Shown: in pieces, positions 1 through 5,438 of the stretch
Layout: each line of letters opens with the position of its first letter
Numbering within the stretch: the stretch's first letter is position 1
DNA from: a candidate division WWE3 bacterium
Lineage (GTDB): Bacteria > Patescibacteriota > WWE3 > UBA101185 > UBA10185
Direction of reading: 5' to 3'
DNA: 12,834 bases
NCBI GenBank assembly: GCA_003564915.1
Contig: PXDX01000083.1
Span: 1-12,834, forward strand
The notes under the pieces: model-generated
What the model was told of the DNA's origin: nothing
Databases searched by the model: none
Seen by the model: the letters and a program-made list of their open reading frames with translations, nothing else
Translations under genes and position numbers: made by a program

Positions 1-1233
1 GTTGCCGCCGAAATCGCCGTTGGCAATGTAGTTCTCGACCGTAAGATCGTCACCGGTCGAGTTGATCCCGAGATGCGTCGAGTTCTGGGCGATCATCAGC
101 TGTGCGCTGTCCTCGAAGTTCACGTCTTCGAGGCGCAGGCTGAACACGCCGCTGGTGCCGAAGTTGAAGCCGGAGCTGACGAGCACATCGTTGGCGAAGC
201 CGCCCTGGAGCACCAGTTCCGCTCCGTTGTTCACACCGACCACTGCGAGGTTGCTGTCGGTGACACCCGCATTCTCACCGATGATCAACGTTTCGATGTC
301 GAACGCCGAGGCGAGGTCGATCCAGGTGTTCTGGTCGTTGGGGTCGATTGCGGTGAGCGGGAAGGTCGAAAGAATCAGATCGCCGACTTCCGCCGGAGTC
401 AGAATATCCTGATCGTCAACGCGCCCGAGCACGTCGGCGGTGGTGTTTTCGCTGTTCAGGATGCGCACGGTCTGGATATTGACCACGGCAGACGGCTGGG
501 CGTACGCGCCCTTGGCCTCGATCACGAGGGTGTCGTCGCCTTCACCCCCATCAAGGATGGAGGCGTGCAGCAGTTCGGTACGCCCCATGAAGATGGTGTC
601 ATCCCCACTGGAGGGGTTGCCCATGGTCCCGAATTCACCCTCGGTGAACTGGTCGCCGGGGACGGTGCCCGGCACGAACACGATGCCGCTGTTGAACTCG
701 GGCGTCAGGATGACCCGACCCACGGTGATGACGTTGTTGGCCTGCAGCAGATCGATGAAATCCTCGAAGCTGAGAGACTCGCCCTCGGCGCCGCCGATCA
801 GCACGACCTGATCACGGCCGTCGACCGCTTCCTGAATGATATTGATGTTCTCGATGGTGATCTCGCCACCATCGACCAGTTGCGCATCGACCAGTTGCGC
901 GAAGGCATCGAGCGCATCCTGGATGGCGATGGTGCCGCCGTCGATGGCGATTTCCTGCGTATTGACGGTCTTTGTCGGGAAATCCAGGACGAAGAAGCGC
1001 TGCGCCTCGGTCGTCGGCGTGGTGCCGTTGTCGCCGTTGTCGCCGGTCCCGTTGTCGTCACTGCCGCCGCAGGCTGCCAGCGTGACCGCCATGAGGCTAA
1101 AGCCGGTCGCCCGCTTGGTGTTCTTGGCGAGCTTCTTTTCCCACTGCTTCATCAGCCGCTTCAGAGCGGTGTTCTCGGTCGCCGCTGCGTCTTGCGTCAA
1201 TTCGGCGAGTTTTTCCGGTGTCATGATGTTCAT
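1..1233 (-). CDS. Large surface/secreted protein, RTX-like, lipobox-like N-terminus (3' end outside window)
   Basis: The minus strand is open for 411 codons from the ATG at 1233 to the window edge, with GAGGA seven bases upstream of the ATG. Residues 1-41 are charged and largely helical. Residues 42-55 are hydrophobic and end in LAAC with Cys55, resembling a lipoprotein box. A Gly/Asp/Asn-rich linker follows (about 56-75). The rest is beta-rich, Asp- and Asn-rich and almost Cys-free, with SGDDTI and one RTX-like nonapeptide, GGEGDDTLV (near residues 228-236). The style resembles type I-secreted S-layer or beta-strand-repeat surface proteins of alphaproteobacteria; this is recognition by composition, not a domain match. 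A type I transporter pair lies at 5439-9001, so this protein may be its cargo (inference). The 40-residue stretch before the hydrophobic segment is longer than a normal lipoprotein signal n-region, so true lipidation is uncertain. The C-terminus, where a type I secretion signal would lie, is not visible. Confidence 0.72.
   Translation of the reverse strand, partial: MNIMTPEKLAELTQDAAATENTALKRLMKQWEKKLAKNTKRATGFSLMAVTLAACGGSDDNGTGDNGDNGTTPTTEAQRFFVLDFPTKTVNTQEIAIDGGTIAIQDALDAFAQLVDAQLVDGGEITIENINIIQEAVDGRDQVVLIGGAEGESLSFEDFIDLLQANNVITVGRVILTPEFNSGIVFVPGTVPGDQFTEGEFGTMGNPSSGDDTIFMGRTELLHASILDGGEGDDTLVIEAKGAYAQPSAVVNIQTVRILNSENTTADVLGRVDDQDILTPAEVGDLILSTFPLTAIDPNDQNTWIDLASAFDIETLIIGENAGVTDSNLAVVGVNNGAELVLQGGFANDVLVSSGFNFGTSGVFSLRLEDVNFEDSAQLMIAQNSTHLGINSTGDDLTVENYIANGDFGGN
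870..899. repeat. 15-bp perfect tandem duplication inside the surface-protein gene
   Basis: CATCGACCAGTTGCG occurs twice head to tail at 870-884 and 885-899. On the minus-strand coding frame it encodes AQLVD twice, an in-frame five-residue duplication that leaves the reading frame intact. It looks like a recent slippage event. Confidence 0.85.
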
Positions 1234-1476
1234 GTTCTGATCCTCGTTCCAAGTCTTTTATCGGCCACTTTCCTTATTTTATTAAGACAAGGCAAGTGGG
1301 TTCCGGGTGCCTGAAGCTTGTTCACTGCTGGTTTGTGCGTAGCTTGTTCCGCTGTCAAGACAGTTACGCGCTTCCCGGCACGGGGGGCACGCCAACAATC
1401 TTCTTCTTATGCCATGATGCAATAGCATTTTCTCTGCCTCCAAGCCATTCATGGTAGCACGTCGTGTGGCTTGTGT

Positions 1477-1497
1477 TGCACATGCGCTGCACATGCG
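1477..1497. repeat. Short direct repeat TGCACATGCG x2
   Basis: TGCACATGCG lies at 1477-1486 and again at 1488-1497, an 11-bp period, i.e. about one helical turn. It contains the CATG core that recurs in the large cluster 65 bases downstream, so it could be an outlying half-site for the same binding protein. Function is unknown. Confidence 0.5.
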
Positions 1498-1561
1498 GGA
1501 ATTTTTCGGGCCGGGACCATTCCGCAAGGCTGCGTCGATCCGTGCATGGCCGCCATCTGGG

Positions 1562-1651
1562 TTTCATGCATGCATGCTTTCATGAAAAGCGCAAAGCATG
1601 CATGCATGAAAACATGCTTTACTTCATGCATGCATGCATGCTTTCATGAAA
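1562..1651. repeat. CATGCATG repeat cluster, probable partition centromere / par operator
   Basis: Three blocks of alternating CATG occur within 90 bases. TTTCATGCATGCATGCTTT (1562-1580) is repeated in perfect inverted orientation at 1593-1611, 19-bp arms with a 12-base spacer. A third block at 1623-1651 repeats 1563-1587 directly, with one extra CATG unit and the same CTTTCATGAAA tail. The cluster ends 22 bases before the parA start codon and overlaps the expected promoter. Repeats upstream of a small parA and RHH parB pair are the usual arrangement of type Ib partition centromeres, which also act as operators. Binding by the 96-residue protein is inferred. Confidence 0.7.
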
Positions 1652-1673
1652 GTATCGGCTTGGAGTATGCGAC

Positions 1674-2327
1674 ATGACCCATATCATCGGGATGGTGTCC
1701 CAGAAGGGCGGCAGCGGGAAATCCACCCTGGCCCGGATGATGGCGCGCGAATTCACTGTCGGCGGATTTGCGGCCAAGATCGCCGACCTCGACACCCAGC
1801 AGCAGACCTGCACCTACTGGGCGGGCCGCCGCGCCGAGAATGGCATCATGCCCGAGATCCAGGTTCAGAGCTTTGCCTCGGTCAAGACCGCCCTGGCCGA
1901 GGCCCCGCGCTTCGATGCCCTGATCATGGACGGCAAGCCGAACGCATCGGAACAGACCCACGAGATTGCCCGGGTGGCGGATCTGACCGTCATTCCGACC
2001 GGACAGACGCTGGACGACCTGCATCCGGGTGTTGTCCTGGCGCATGGGCTGCGCAAGAAGGGGATCGCGGTCGACAGGATCGTCTTTGCCCTTTTCAAGA
2101 CCACCGGCAGCGCCAGGGAAAGCCTGGCGGCTCGTGAATACCTGTTGCAGGCAGGGTATGCCGTTCTGGATGGAATTGTTCCGGTTTCGACAGCCTATGG
2201 ATCGGCTGCGGATGCCGGACGCGCGATCACCGAAACCTCCTATCGGTCACTGAACCAGCGTGCGGTTATCCTGGCACAGGCCCTCATCGACAAGATGGCG
2301 GAACTCAGCGAGAGGAGCGTGACATGA
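1674..2327 (+). CDS. parA: ParA-family partition ATPase
   Basis: This 217-residue protein is a small Walker-type ParA/MinD-like ATPase that would drive plasmid segregation. It shows the deviant Walker A motif KGGSGKST (Lys11 signature lysine, Lys16 phosphate-binding), the following DLDTQQ (Asp40), and a Walker B-like LIMDGKP (Asp86). There is no N-terminal helix-turn-helix extension, so it matches the short type Ib ParA class, in which the partner protein rather than ParA represses the operon. The ATG at 1674 is preceded by GGAG at 1662-1665, eight bases upstream. Its stop overlaps the start of the next gene (ATGA), which indicates translational coupling, and the CATGCATG cluster lies immediately upstream. 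Confidence 0.93.
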   Translation: MTHIIGMVSQKGGSGKSTLARMMAREFTVGGFAAKIADLDTQQQTCTYWAGRRAENGIMPEIQVQSFASVKTALAEAPRFDALIMDGKPNASEQTHEIARVADLTVIPTGQTLDDLHPGVVLAHGLRKKGIAVDRIVFALFKTTGSARESLAAREYLLQAGYAVLDGIVPVSTAYGSAADAGRAITETSYRSLNQRAVILAQALIDKMAELSERSVT

Positions 2328-2614
2328 AGACCAGTCTGTCCAGGCTCAAGAAAGGCAAGGGCACCCCGCCCGCGCTCGATACGGTTGCCGATGTCATGGC
2401 CCAGGACCCGCGCCGGTTCCCGGAACGACCGGTCGGTCTGGCCCATGCGGATGCCCGAGAAGCAACCCGTCCCTTGCAGGTTCGCATTCCAGCCGATGTC
2501 TTCGAAGCCTTTTCCGAGCAAGCCGTCCGTGAGTTCGGTTTCACGCATGGAGCCAAGAAGCGCCTGTTTCTGAAAATCTGGGGCAGCTATCTCCGGGACA
2601 GTGGTCAGCCATGA
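2324..2614 (+). CDS. Small ParB-like centromere-binding protein (putative ribbon-helix-helix)
   Basis: This is a 96-residue basic protein whose start overlaps the parA stop by four bases, with GAGGAG at 2312-2317 as ribosome site. The first 47 residues are Lys/Arg/Pro-rich and probably flexible. Residues 49-55 (RPLQVRI) look like a DNA-contacting beta strand, followed by two helices (about 57-71 and 75-90) around a glycine, the pattern of ribbon-helix-helix proteins. Its size, position after a short parA and repeats upstream fit a type Ib ParB-type adaptor that binds the centromere and represses the operon. It has no resemblance to large ParB/Spo0J CTPases. The fold assignment is by pattern only. 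Confidence 0.72.
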   Translation: MKTSLSRLKKGKGTPPALDTVADVMAQDPRRFPERPVGLAHADAREATRPLQVRIPADVFEAFSEQAVREFGFTHGAKKRLFLKIWGSYLRDSGQP

Positions 2615-2750
2615 TGGCGTGACGCTCCCGGCAAGGACCTGCGATCCTTCTCAGAGGTGGATCTGCATGGCTCGGGTTTCTTCGTGTCCTTTCATGCCCC
2701 CTTCTTGGGCTTCCGTTCTCTCGGCATCTATCGATTCTGAGACCGTGATC

Positions 2751-2759
2751 TGTGGATAA
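2751..2759 (-). promoter_or_regulatory. DnaA box (perfect, minus strand)
   Basis: TGTGGATAA is the reverse complement of the consensus DnaA box TTATCCACA. It lies at the left border of the AT-rich tract, facing the DnaA-box array on the other side of the iterons. Confidence 0.75.
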
Positions 2760-2784
2760 CTTTGCCGTTCGCAGAGCTTTGGCC

Positions 2785-2815
2785 CTAGTAGTTATATATA
2801 GTTATATAAGTTACA
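2785..2815. other. AT-rich tract with GTTATATA repeats, probable DNA unwinding element
   Basis: GTTATATA occurs at 2791-2798 and 2801-2808 with a 10-bp period, followed by a related GTTACA, within an almost pure A/T stretch. In an otherwise GC-rich molecule and next to a DnaA box this is a good candidate for the melting region of the origin. Confidence 0.6.
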
Positions 2816-2878
2816 GCGACTTTGTTGACTTCTTAAGGCTTTGTTTTTCTTTCGTAAAAGAGCCCTCTCCCGATGTTT

Positions 2879-2944
2879 TCGGTTCCCAAAGGGGCGAATC
2901 TCGGTTCCCAAAGGGGCGAATCTCGGTTCCCAAAGGGGCGAATC
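2879..2944 (+). repeat. Three perfect 22-bp iterons (oriV-1)
   Basis: The unit is TC followed by GGTTCCCAAAGGGGCGAATC, repeated without mismatch at 2879-2900, 2901-2922 and 2923-2944. The 22-bp period (two helical turns) and the position upstream of a replication initiator are typical of iterons bound by Rep. They are the likely binding sites of the protein at 3096-4148. Confidence 0.85.
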
Positions 2945-2953
2945 TCGAAAAAT

Positions 2954-2997
2954 TTGTCCACACAAAATCCACAGACTTATCCACAGACTTATCCACA
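2954..2997 (+). promoter_or_regulatory. Array of DnaA boxes with 11-12 bp phasing
   Basis: Two perfect TTATCCACA boxes lie at 2977-2985 and 2989-2997, preceded by the close variants TTGTCCACA (2954-2962) and AAATCCACA (2965-2973). Start-to-start spacing is 11, 12 and 12 bases, so all four face nearly the same side of the helix. They point to host DnaA loading at this origin. Confidence 0.8.
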
Positions 2998-3025
2998 GCT
3001 TCCGGCGCTTCGGTTTCTTCCCTGC

Positions 3026-3080
3026 ATCGCTCCCCTTTGGTTCCCAGAACGACGAACGTGGTTCCCAAAACGACGAAATC
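3026..3080. repeat. Diverged iteron copies at the repA promoter, plus an inverted partial copy
   Basis: GGTTCCCAGAACGACGAACG (from 3039) and GGTTCCCAAAACGACGAAAT (from 3060) repeat with a 21-bp period and share GGTTCCC and a CGAA core with the perfect iterons upstream. ATCGCTCCCCTTTGG at 3026-3040 resembles an iteron in the opposite orientation. Lying 16 bases from the repA start, this cluster is a likely operator through which Rep represses its own gene, as in iteron plasmids generally. Confidence 0.6.
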
Positions 3081-3095
3081 TGCTAGAAGGTTTCC

Positions 3096-4148
3096 ATGGG
3101 TAATCTGCTTCCAGATCGTCATCCCAATCGGGACTTCTTCATTCTCGATGTGTCCGACGCGGCGCCCAAGGATGACATGGTGAGCATGGAGCATCCGGTC
3201 TTCTCGCTGTCGGTGAAACCGGACATGCGCGAACTGGAGTATCAGCATGACAGCAAGCGTGTGGTGGTGGTGCCAAGCGGCAAGGGCCTGGCAACCATCA
3301 TGGACAAGGACATCCTGCTCTACTGCATCAGCAAACTCGTCCATGACATCAACGCGGGTGCCGAGATCTCGCCGTGGGTCGAACTGACGGCCCATGAGGT
3401 GATGGTCGCGACGAACTGGCGGACCAACCGGGAGAGTTACCAGCGCTTCGAAGATGCCCTGGACCGGCTGCGGGGTACCACGATCAAGACCAATATCAGG
3501 ACCGGTGAGCACATGCAGACCAAGGGGTTCGGTCTGATCGATGCCTATGAAACCATACGCCGGGATGAAAAGGGCGAAGCCAGCCCCTTCGGACGGCTTA
3601 CACAGGTGCGCATCAAGATATCGGACTGGACCTTCAGGGCGGTGCAGAGCATGGAAGTCCTGACCATCAACCCGCGGTATTTCCGCCTGCGTCGTCCGCT
3701 CGAAAGACGTATCTACGAACTGGCCCGCAAACATGTCGGTGACCAGGGCGTGATGTTTTCGATCGGCCTTGCAAAGCTCAAGCGAAAGGTGGGCAGCAAA
3801 TCACCGGACAAGAAATTCAAGTTCTTTATCAAGCAGATAGCAAGTGACGGCAATATCCCGGACTATGATGTGGAATTGCGCGATGACACGGTCACTTTCC
3901 GGCCGAGGACGTCTGAACTCGCCAGAAATCAGATGGAACTGGCCTTCGGTCTGCCCGACAAGCCGTCTCCCAAGCTTGCCAAGAAGGCCCGCATGGCGGC
4001 GCCGGGTTTCGACATTCTTGCCCTTTACCAGGAGTGGAAAAGCTTCACCGAAGCACGGAGCGATCCCCCCCGCAATATCGATGCCGCGTTTCTGGGGTTC
4101 TGCAAGCGATGGGTCCAGAAGTACGCGGATGATCCCACAACGCGTTAG
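3096..4148 (+). CDS. repA: Plasmid replication initiator, RPA family (RepA-type)
   Basis: This 350-residue protein matches the alphaproteobacterial replication initiator protein A family (PF10134, from memory). Family hallmarks are KDDMVSMEHPVFSLS (25-39), KGLATIMDKDILLYCIS (63-79), LDRLRGTTIKTNI (122-134), and the conserved block YFRLRRPLERRIYELARKH (195-213) followed by a GLAKL/VGSKS segment and DYDVELRDDTVTF. It should bind the upstream iterons and recruit host DnaA and helicase. The ATG at 3096 has AGAAGG at 3085-3090, five bases upstream. Length is normal and the frame is intact. It follows parA/parB and the origin in the same orientation, a compact partition-replication module. Diverged iterons at its promoter suggest autorepression. 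Confidence 0.93.
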   Translation: MGNLLPDRHPNRDFFILDVSDAAPKDDMVSMEHPVFSLSVKPDMRELEYQHDSKRVVVVPSGKGLATIMDKDILLYCISKLVHDINAGAEISPWVELTAHEVMVATNWRTNRESYQRFEDALDRLRGTTIKTNIRTGEHMQTKGFGLIDAYETIRRDEKGEASPFGRLTQVRIKISDWTFRAVQSMEVLTINPRYFRLRRPLERRIYELARKHVGDQGVMFSIGLAKLKRKVGSKSPDKKFKFFIKQIASDGNIPDYDVELRDDTVTFRPRTSELARNQMELAFGLPDKPSPKLAKKARMAAPGFDILALYQEWKSFTEARSDPPRNIDAAFLGFCKRWVQKYADDPTTR

Positions 4149-4169
4149 GGAAGGGGCGCCCGCTGTGCC

Positions 4170-4178
4170 TGTGGATAA
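4170..4178 (-). promoter_or_regulatory. DnaA box (perfect, minus strand) of oriV-2
   Basis: TGTGGATAA, the complement of TTATCCACA, sits 22 bases after the repA stop and directly before the pyrimidine-rich tract that leads to the second iteron set. Confidence 0.65.
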
Positions 4179-4263
4179 AGTGGTTTTTCTCTTCTTCTTC
4201 TTCTTTTCTTCTATCTTCGGGGGCCGTTAACTGTTTTTATTGAACTTGTTATCTTTTTTATTA

Positions 4264-4351
4264 TTACATCTTGGGGGATGTCGGCTTACATCTTGGGGGA
4301 TGTTTTCTTACCTTTCGGGGGAAGTTGCCTTACGTCTGGGGGGAAAGCGAT
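4264..4351 (+). repeat. Four 22-bp iterons (oriV-2)
   Basis: Units begin with TTAC and carry a central G5-6 run: TTACATCTTGGGGGATGT at 4264 and at 4286, TTACCTTTCGGGGGAAGT at 4308, TTACGTCTGGGGGGAAAG at 4330. All starts are exactly 22 bases apart; the last 4 bases of each unit vary. The first two units contain the dyad ACATC/GATGT. These are the probable binding sites of the initiator at 4426-5307. Confidence 0.82.
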
Positions 4352-4379
4352 CCCAGCCTGTCATGGCGCTTGACTAAGC

Positions 4380-4415
4380 CCTTACAATTACGCAATGTCT
4401 TTCGTAATTGTAAGG
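4380..4415. promoter_or_regulatory. 13-bp perfect inverted repeat, likely operator of the second rep gene
   Basis: CCTTACAATTACG (4380-4392) and CGTAATTGTAAGG (4403-4415) are perfect inverted arms around a 10-base loop. The arms contain TTAC, the start of the iteron unit. A possible -35, TTGACT (4370-4375), lies just before it and the -10 would fall inside the dyad. The right arm ends in the AAGG of the ribosome site for the GTG at 4426. This is the arrangement expected of an autorepression operator for a Rep_3-type initiator, where inverted half-iterons bind Rep dimers. Confidence 0.72.
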
Positions 4416-4425
4416 ACAGGGCCGC

Positions 4426-5307
4426 GTGGAGATGTCGCTTCCCCCAAAAAGTAAGGATGACGATCCGTCCCGGCGCACGCTCGAGCTTGTCCCGGTTCCG
4501 GGTGAGATGATCAAGCCTGCAGAGTTGATCGATATTGATGGTGCCACCCGGCTGACGCTCTCGGCCAGGCGATTGTACAATCAGCTCCTTGCTCATGCCT
4601 TTGGTCCGGATATGGGCAAGGAGGGGCACGAATGGACGATCCCGACCGCTGAGCTGCGCGGCAGCCACAAGGGCAATGAACGGATCGAAGACAGCATCAT
4701 TGCCCTGATGAAGACGATCGTGACCGTGCGTCTCGCCAACGGGACCACCCGCCGGGTGGCGCTGCTTGGCGGGAATGACATGGGAGATCCTGCTCGAGCG
4801 CCCGGTCAGTTCACCTATTCCTTCGACAAGCGGCTGGTGCCTCTGTTGCGCGAAAGCTCCGTGTTCGGGAAGCTGGAACTGGCGGTCATCCATGCCTTCA
4901 CCACCAAGTACGGCCTGGCACTTTACGAAGCCGTGGCACGGCGCGTGCGCCTGCGGCATCGTTTCCATGAGGATTTTTCGCTCGAGGCCTTTCGCGAGGT
5001 GCTGGGAGTTGCGGAAGGCAAGCTGATGACCTTTTCCAATCTCAAGCTCCGGGCGATCACGCCCGCCGTCGAAGAGATCAATGCGATCGCGTCCTTTAGC
5101 TGTCAGGTGGAGCCCCGCAAGCAGGGGCGCAAGGTCGTGGGGGTTCGGCTTTACTGGTGGCGCAAGGACATGAAGGGCCTGCAGGAAGCCTATGCCGAAT
5201 TGCAGCGCCCCAAGACTGGACGCCGCGCCCGCCAGATGAAGCGCTCCAGGAAAACTGGCGAAAACGGCGCCCAGACCGAGCTGCCCCTTCAAGAGGAGGC
5301 GCCCTGA
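4426..5307 (+). CDS. Second plasmid replication initiator, Rep_3-like (winged-helix)
   Basis: This 293-residue protein resembles the Rep_3 (PF01051) initiators of iteron plasmids, which bind iterons as monomers through two winged-helix domains. Visible traits are LTLSARRLYNQLLAHA (43-58), the family-style ELAVIHAFTTKYGLALYEAV (151-170), FSLEAFREVLGV, then NLKLRAITPAVEEINAIASF and a beta strand GVRLYWWRK. The C-terminus is Arg/Lys-rich. The GTG at 4426 is preferred because AAGGA (4412-4416) sits nine bases upstream; the in-frame ATG at 4432 would have no well-spaced site. It is unrelated to the RPA-family protein just upstream and has its own iterons and operator, which points to a dual-replicon molecule. 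The frame is intact, so it is probably functional. Confidence 0.85.
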   Translation: MEMSLPPKSKDDDPSRRTLELVPVPGEMIKPAELIDIDGATRLTLSARRLYNQLLAHAFGPDMGKEGHEWTIPTAELRGSHKGNERIEDSIIALMKTIVTVRLANGTTRRVALLGGNDMGDPARAPGQFTYSFDKRLVPLLRESSVFGKLELAVIHAFTTKYGLALYEAVARRVRLRHRFHEDFSLEAFREVLGVAEGKLMTFSNLKLRAITPAVEEINAIASFSCQVEPRKQGRKVVGVRLYWWRKDMKGLQEAYAELQRPKTGRRARQMKRSRKTGENGAQTELPLQEEAP

Positions 5308-5355
5308 CCACCCCAGACCAAGGACCAGCCGTAACGTGAACACGCCGACAGCATT

Positions 5356-5391
5356 CCGTATTTGGACATTGTTCCGGCTTTCCAATATGGG
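5356..5391. promoter_or_regulatory. Imperfect dyad upstream of the secretion operon
   Basis: CCGTATTTGGA (5356-5366) and TCCAATATGGG (5381-5391) form a partly symmetric pair (7 of 11 positions) about 50 bases before the ABC transporter start, in the only intergenic space (5308-5438) where its promoter can lie. It contains TTGGAC as a possible -35. It may be a regulator site; support is weak. Confidence 0.3.
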
Positions 5392-5438
5392 ATCGGATCA
5401 ACGCCAGAACGGCCCCATCCGCACAACCGGACAGATCG

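Larger units (their letters stand above)
1234..1673. other. Intergenic region between divergent surface-protein gene and parA
   Basis: No convincing gene lies in these 440 bases; the short open frames lack ribosome sites and family features. The left part (about 1240-1300) is AT-rich and should carry the minus-strand promoter of the surface-protein gene, although I see no clean -35/-10 pair. The middle (1300-1560) holds a short direct repeat at 1477-1497. The right end (1562-1651) carries the CATGCATG cluster directly in front of parA. Confidence 0.6.
2615..3095. other. Replication origin region of the RPA-type replicon (oriV-1)
   Basis: This 481-base gene-free stretch has the parts of an iteron-type plasmid origin. 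In order they are a perfect inverted DnaA box (2751-2759), an AT-rich tract (2785-2815), three perfect 22-bp iterons (2879-2944), a DnaA-box array (2954-2997), and two diverged 21-bp iteron copies (3039-3080) just before the repA start. The segment 2615-2750 shows nothing I can name. Origin function is inferred from this arrangement. Confidence 0.78.
4149..4425. other. Second replication origin region (oriV-2)
   Basis: This gene-free region between the two initiators has its own origin features: a perfect DnaA box (4170-4178, minus orientation), a long T/C-rich and AT-rich tract (about 4181-4263, including a (CTT)n run at 4190-4204), four 22-bp iterons (4264-4351), and a 13-bp inverted repeat (4380-4415) just before the second initiator. 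The iterons share no sequence with those of oriV-1, so the two origins are independent. Confidence 0.75.

Noticed and set aside
73..1314. Long plus-strand open frame (413 codons) opposite the surface-protein gene
   Set aside because: It has no ribosome site and its product is a compositional mirror rich in His, Asp and Arg with no domain. The minus-strand frame has a ribosome site, a hydrophobic signal-like segment and RTX-like motifs.
1449..1677. Short frames across the CATGCATG cluster encoding Met-His-Ala-Cys-type repeats
   Set aside because: They read out the tetranucleotide repeat in every frame, lack ribosome sites and overlap the parA control region.
2879..2944. Regular repeats considered as a CRISPR array
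   Set aside because: The 22-bp units abut with no spacers and lie between DnaA boxes and a rep gene, so they are iterons. The same applies to 4264-4351.
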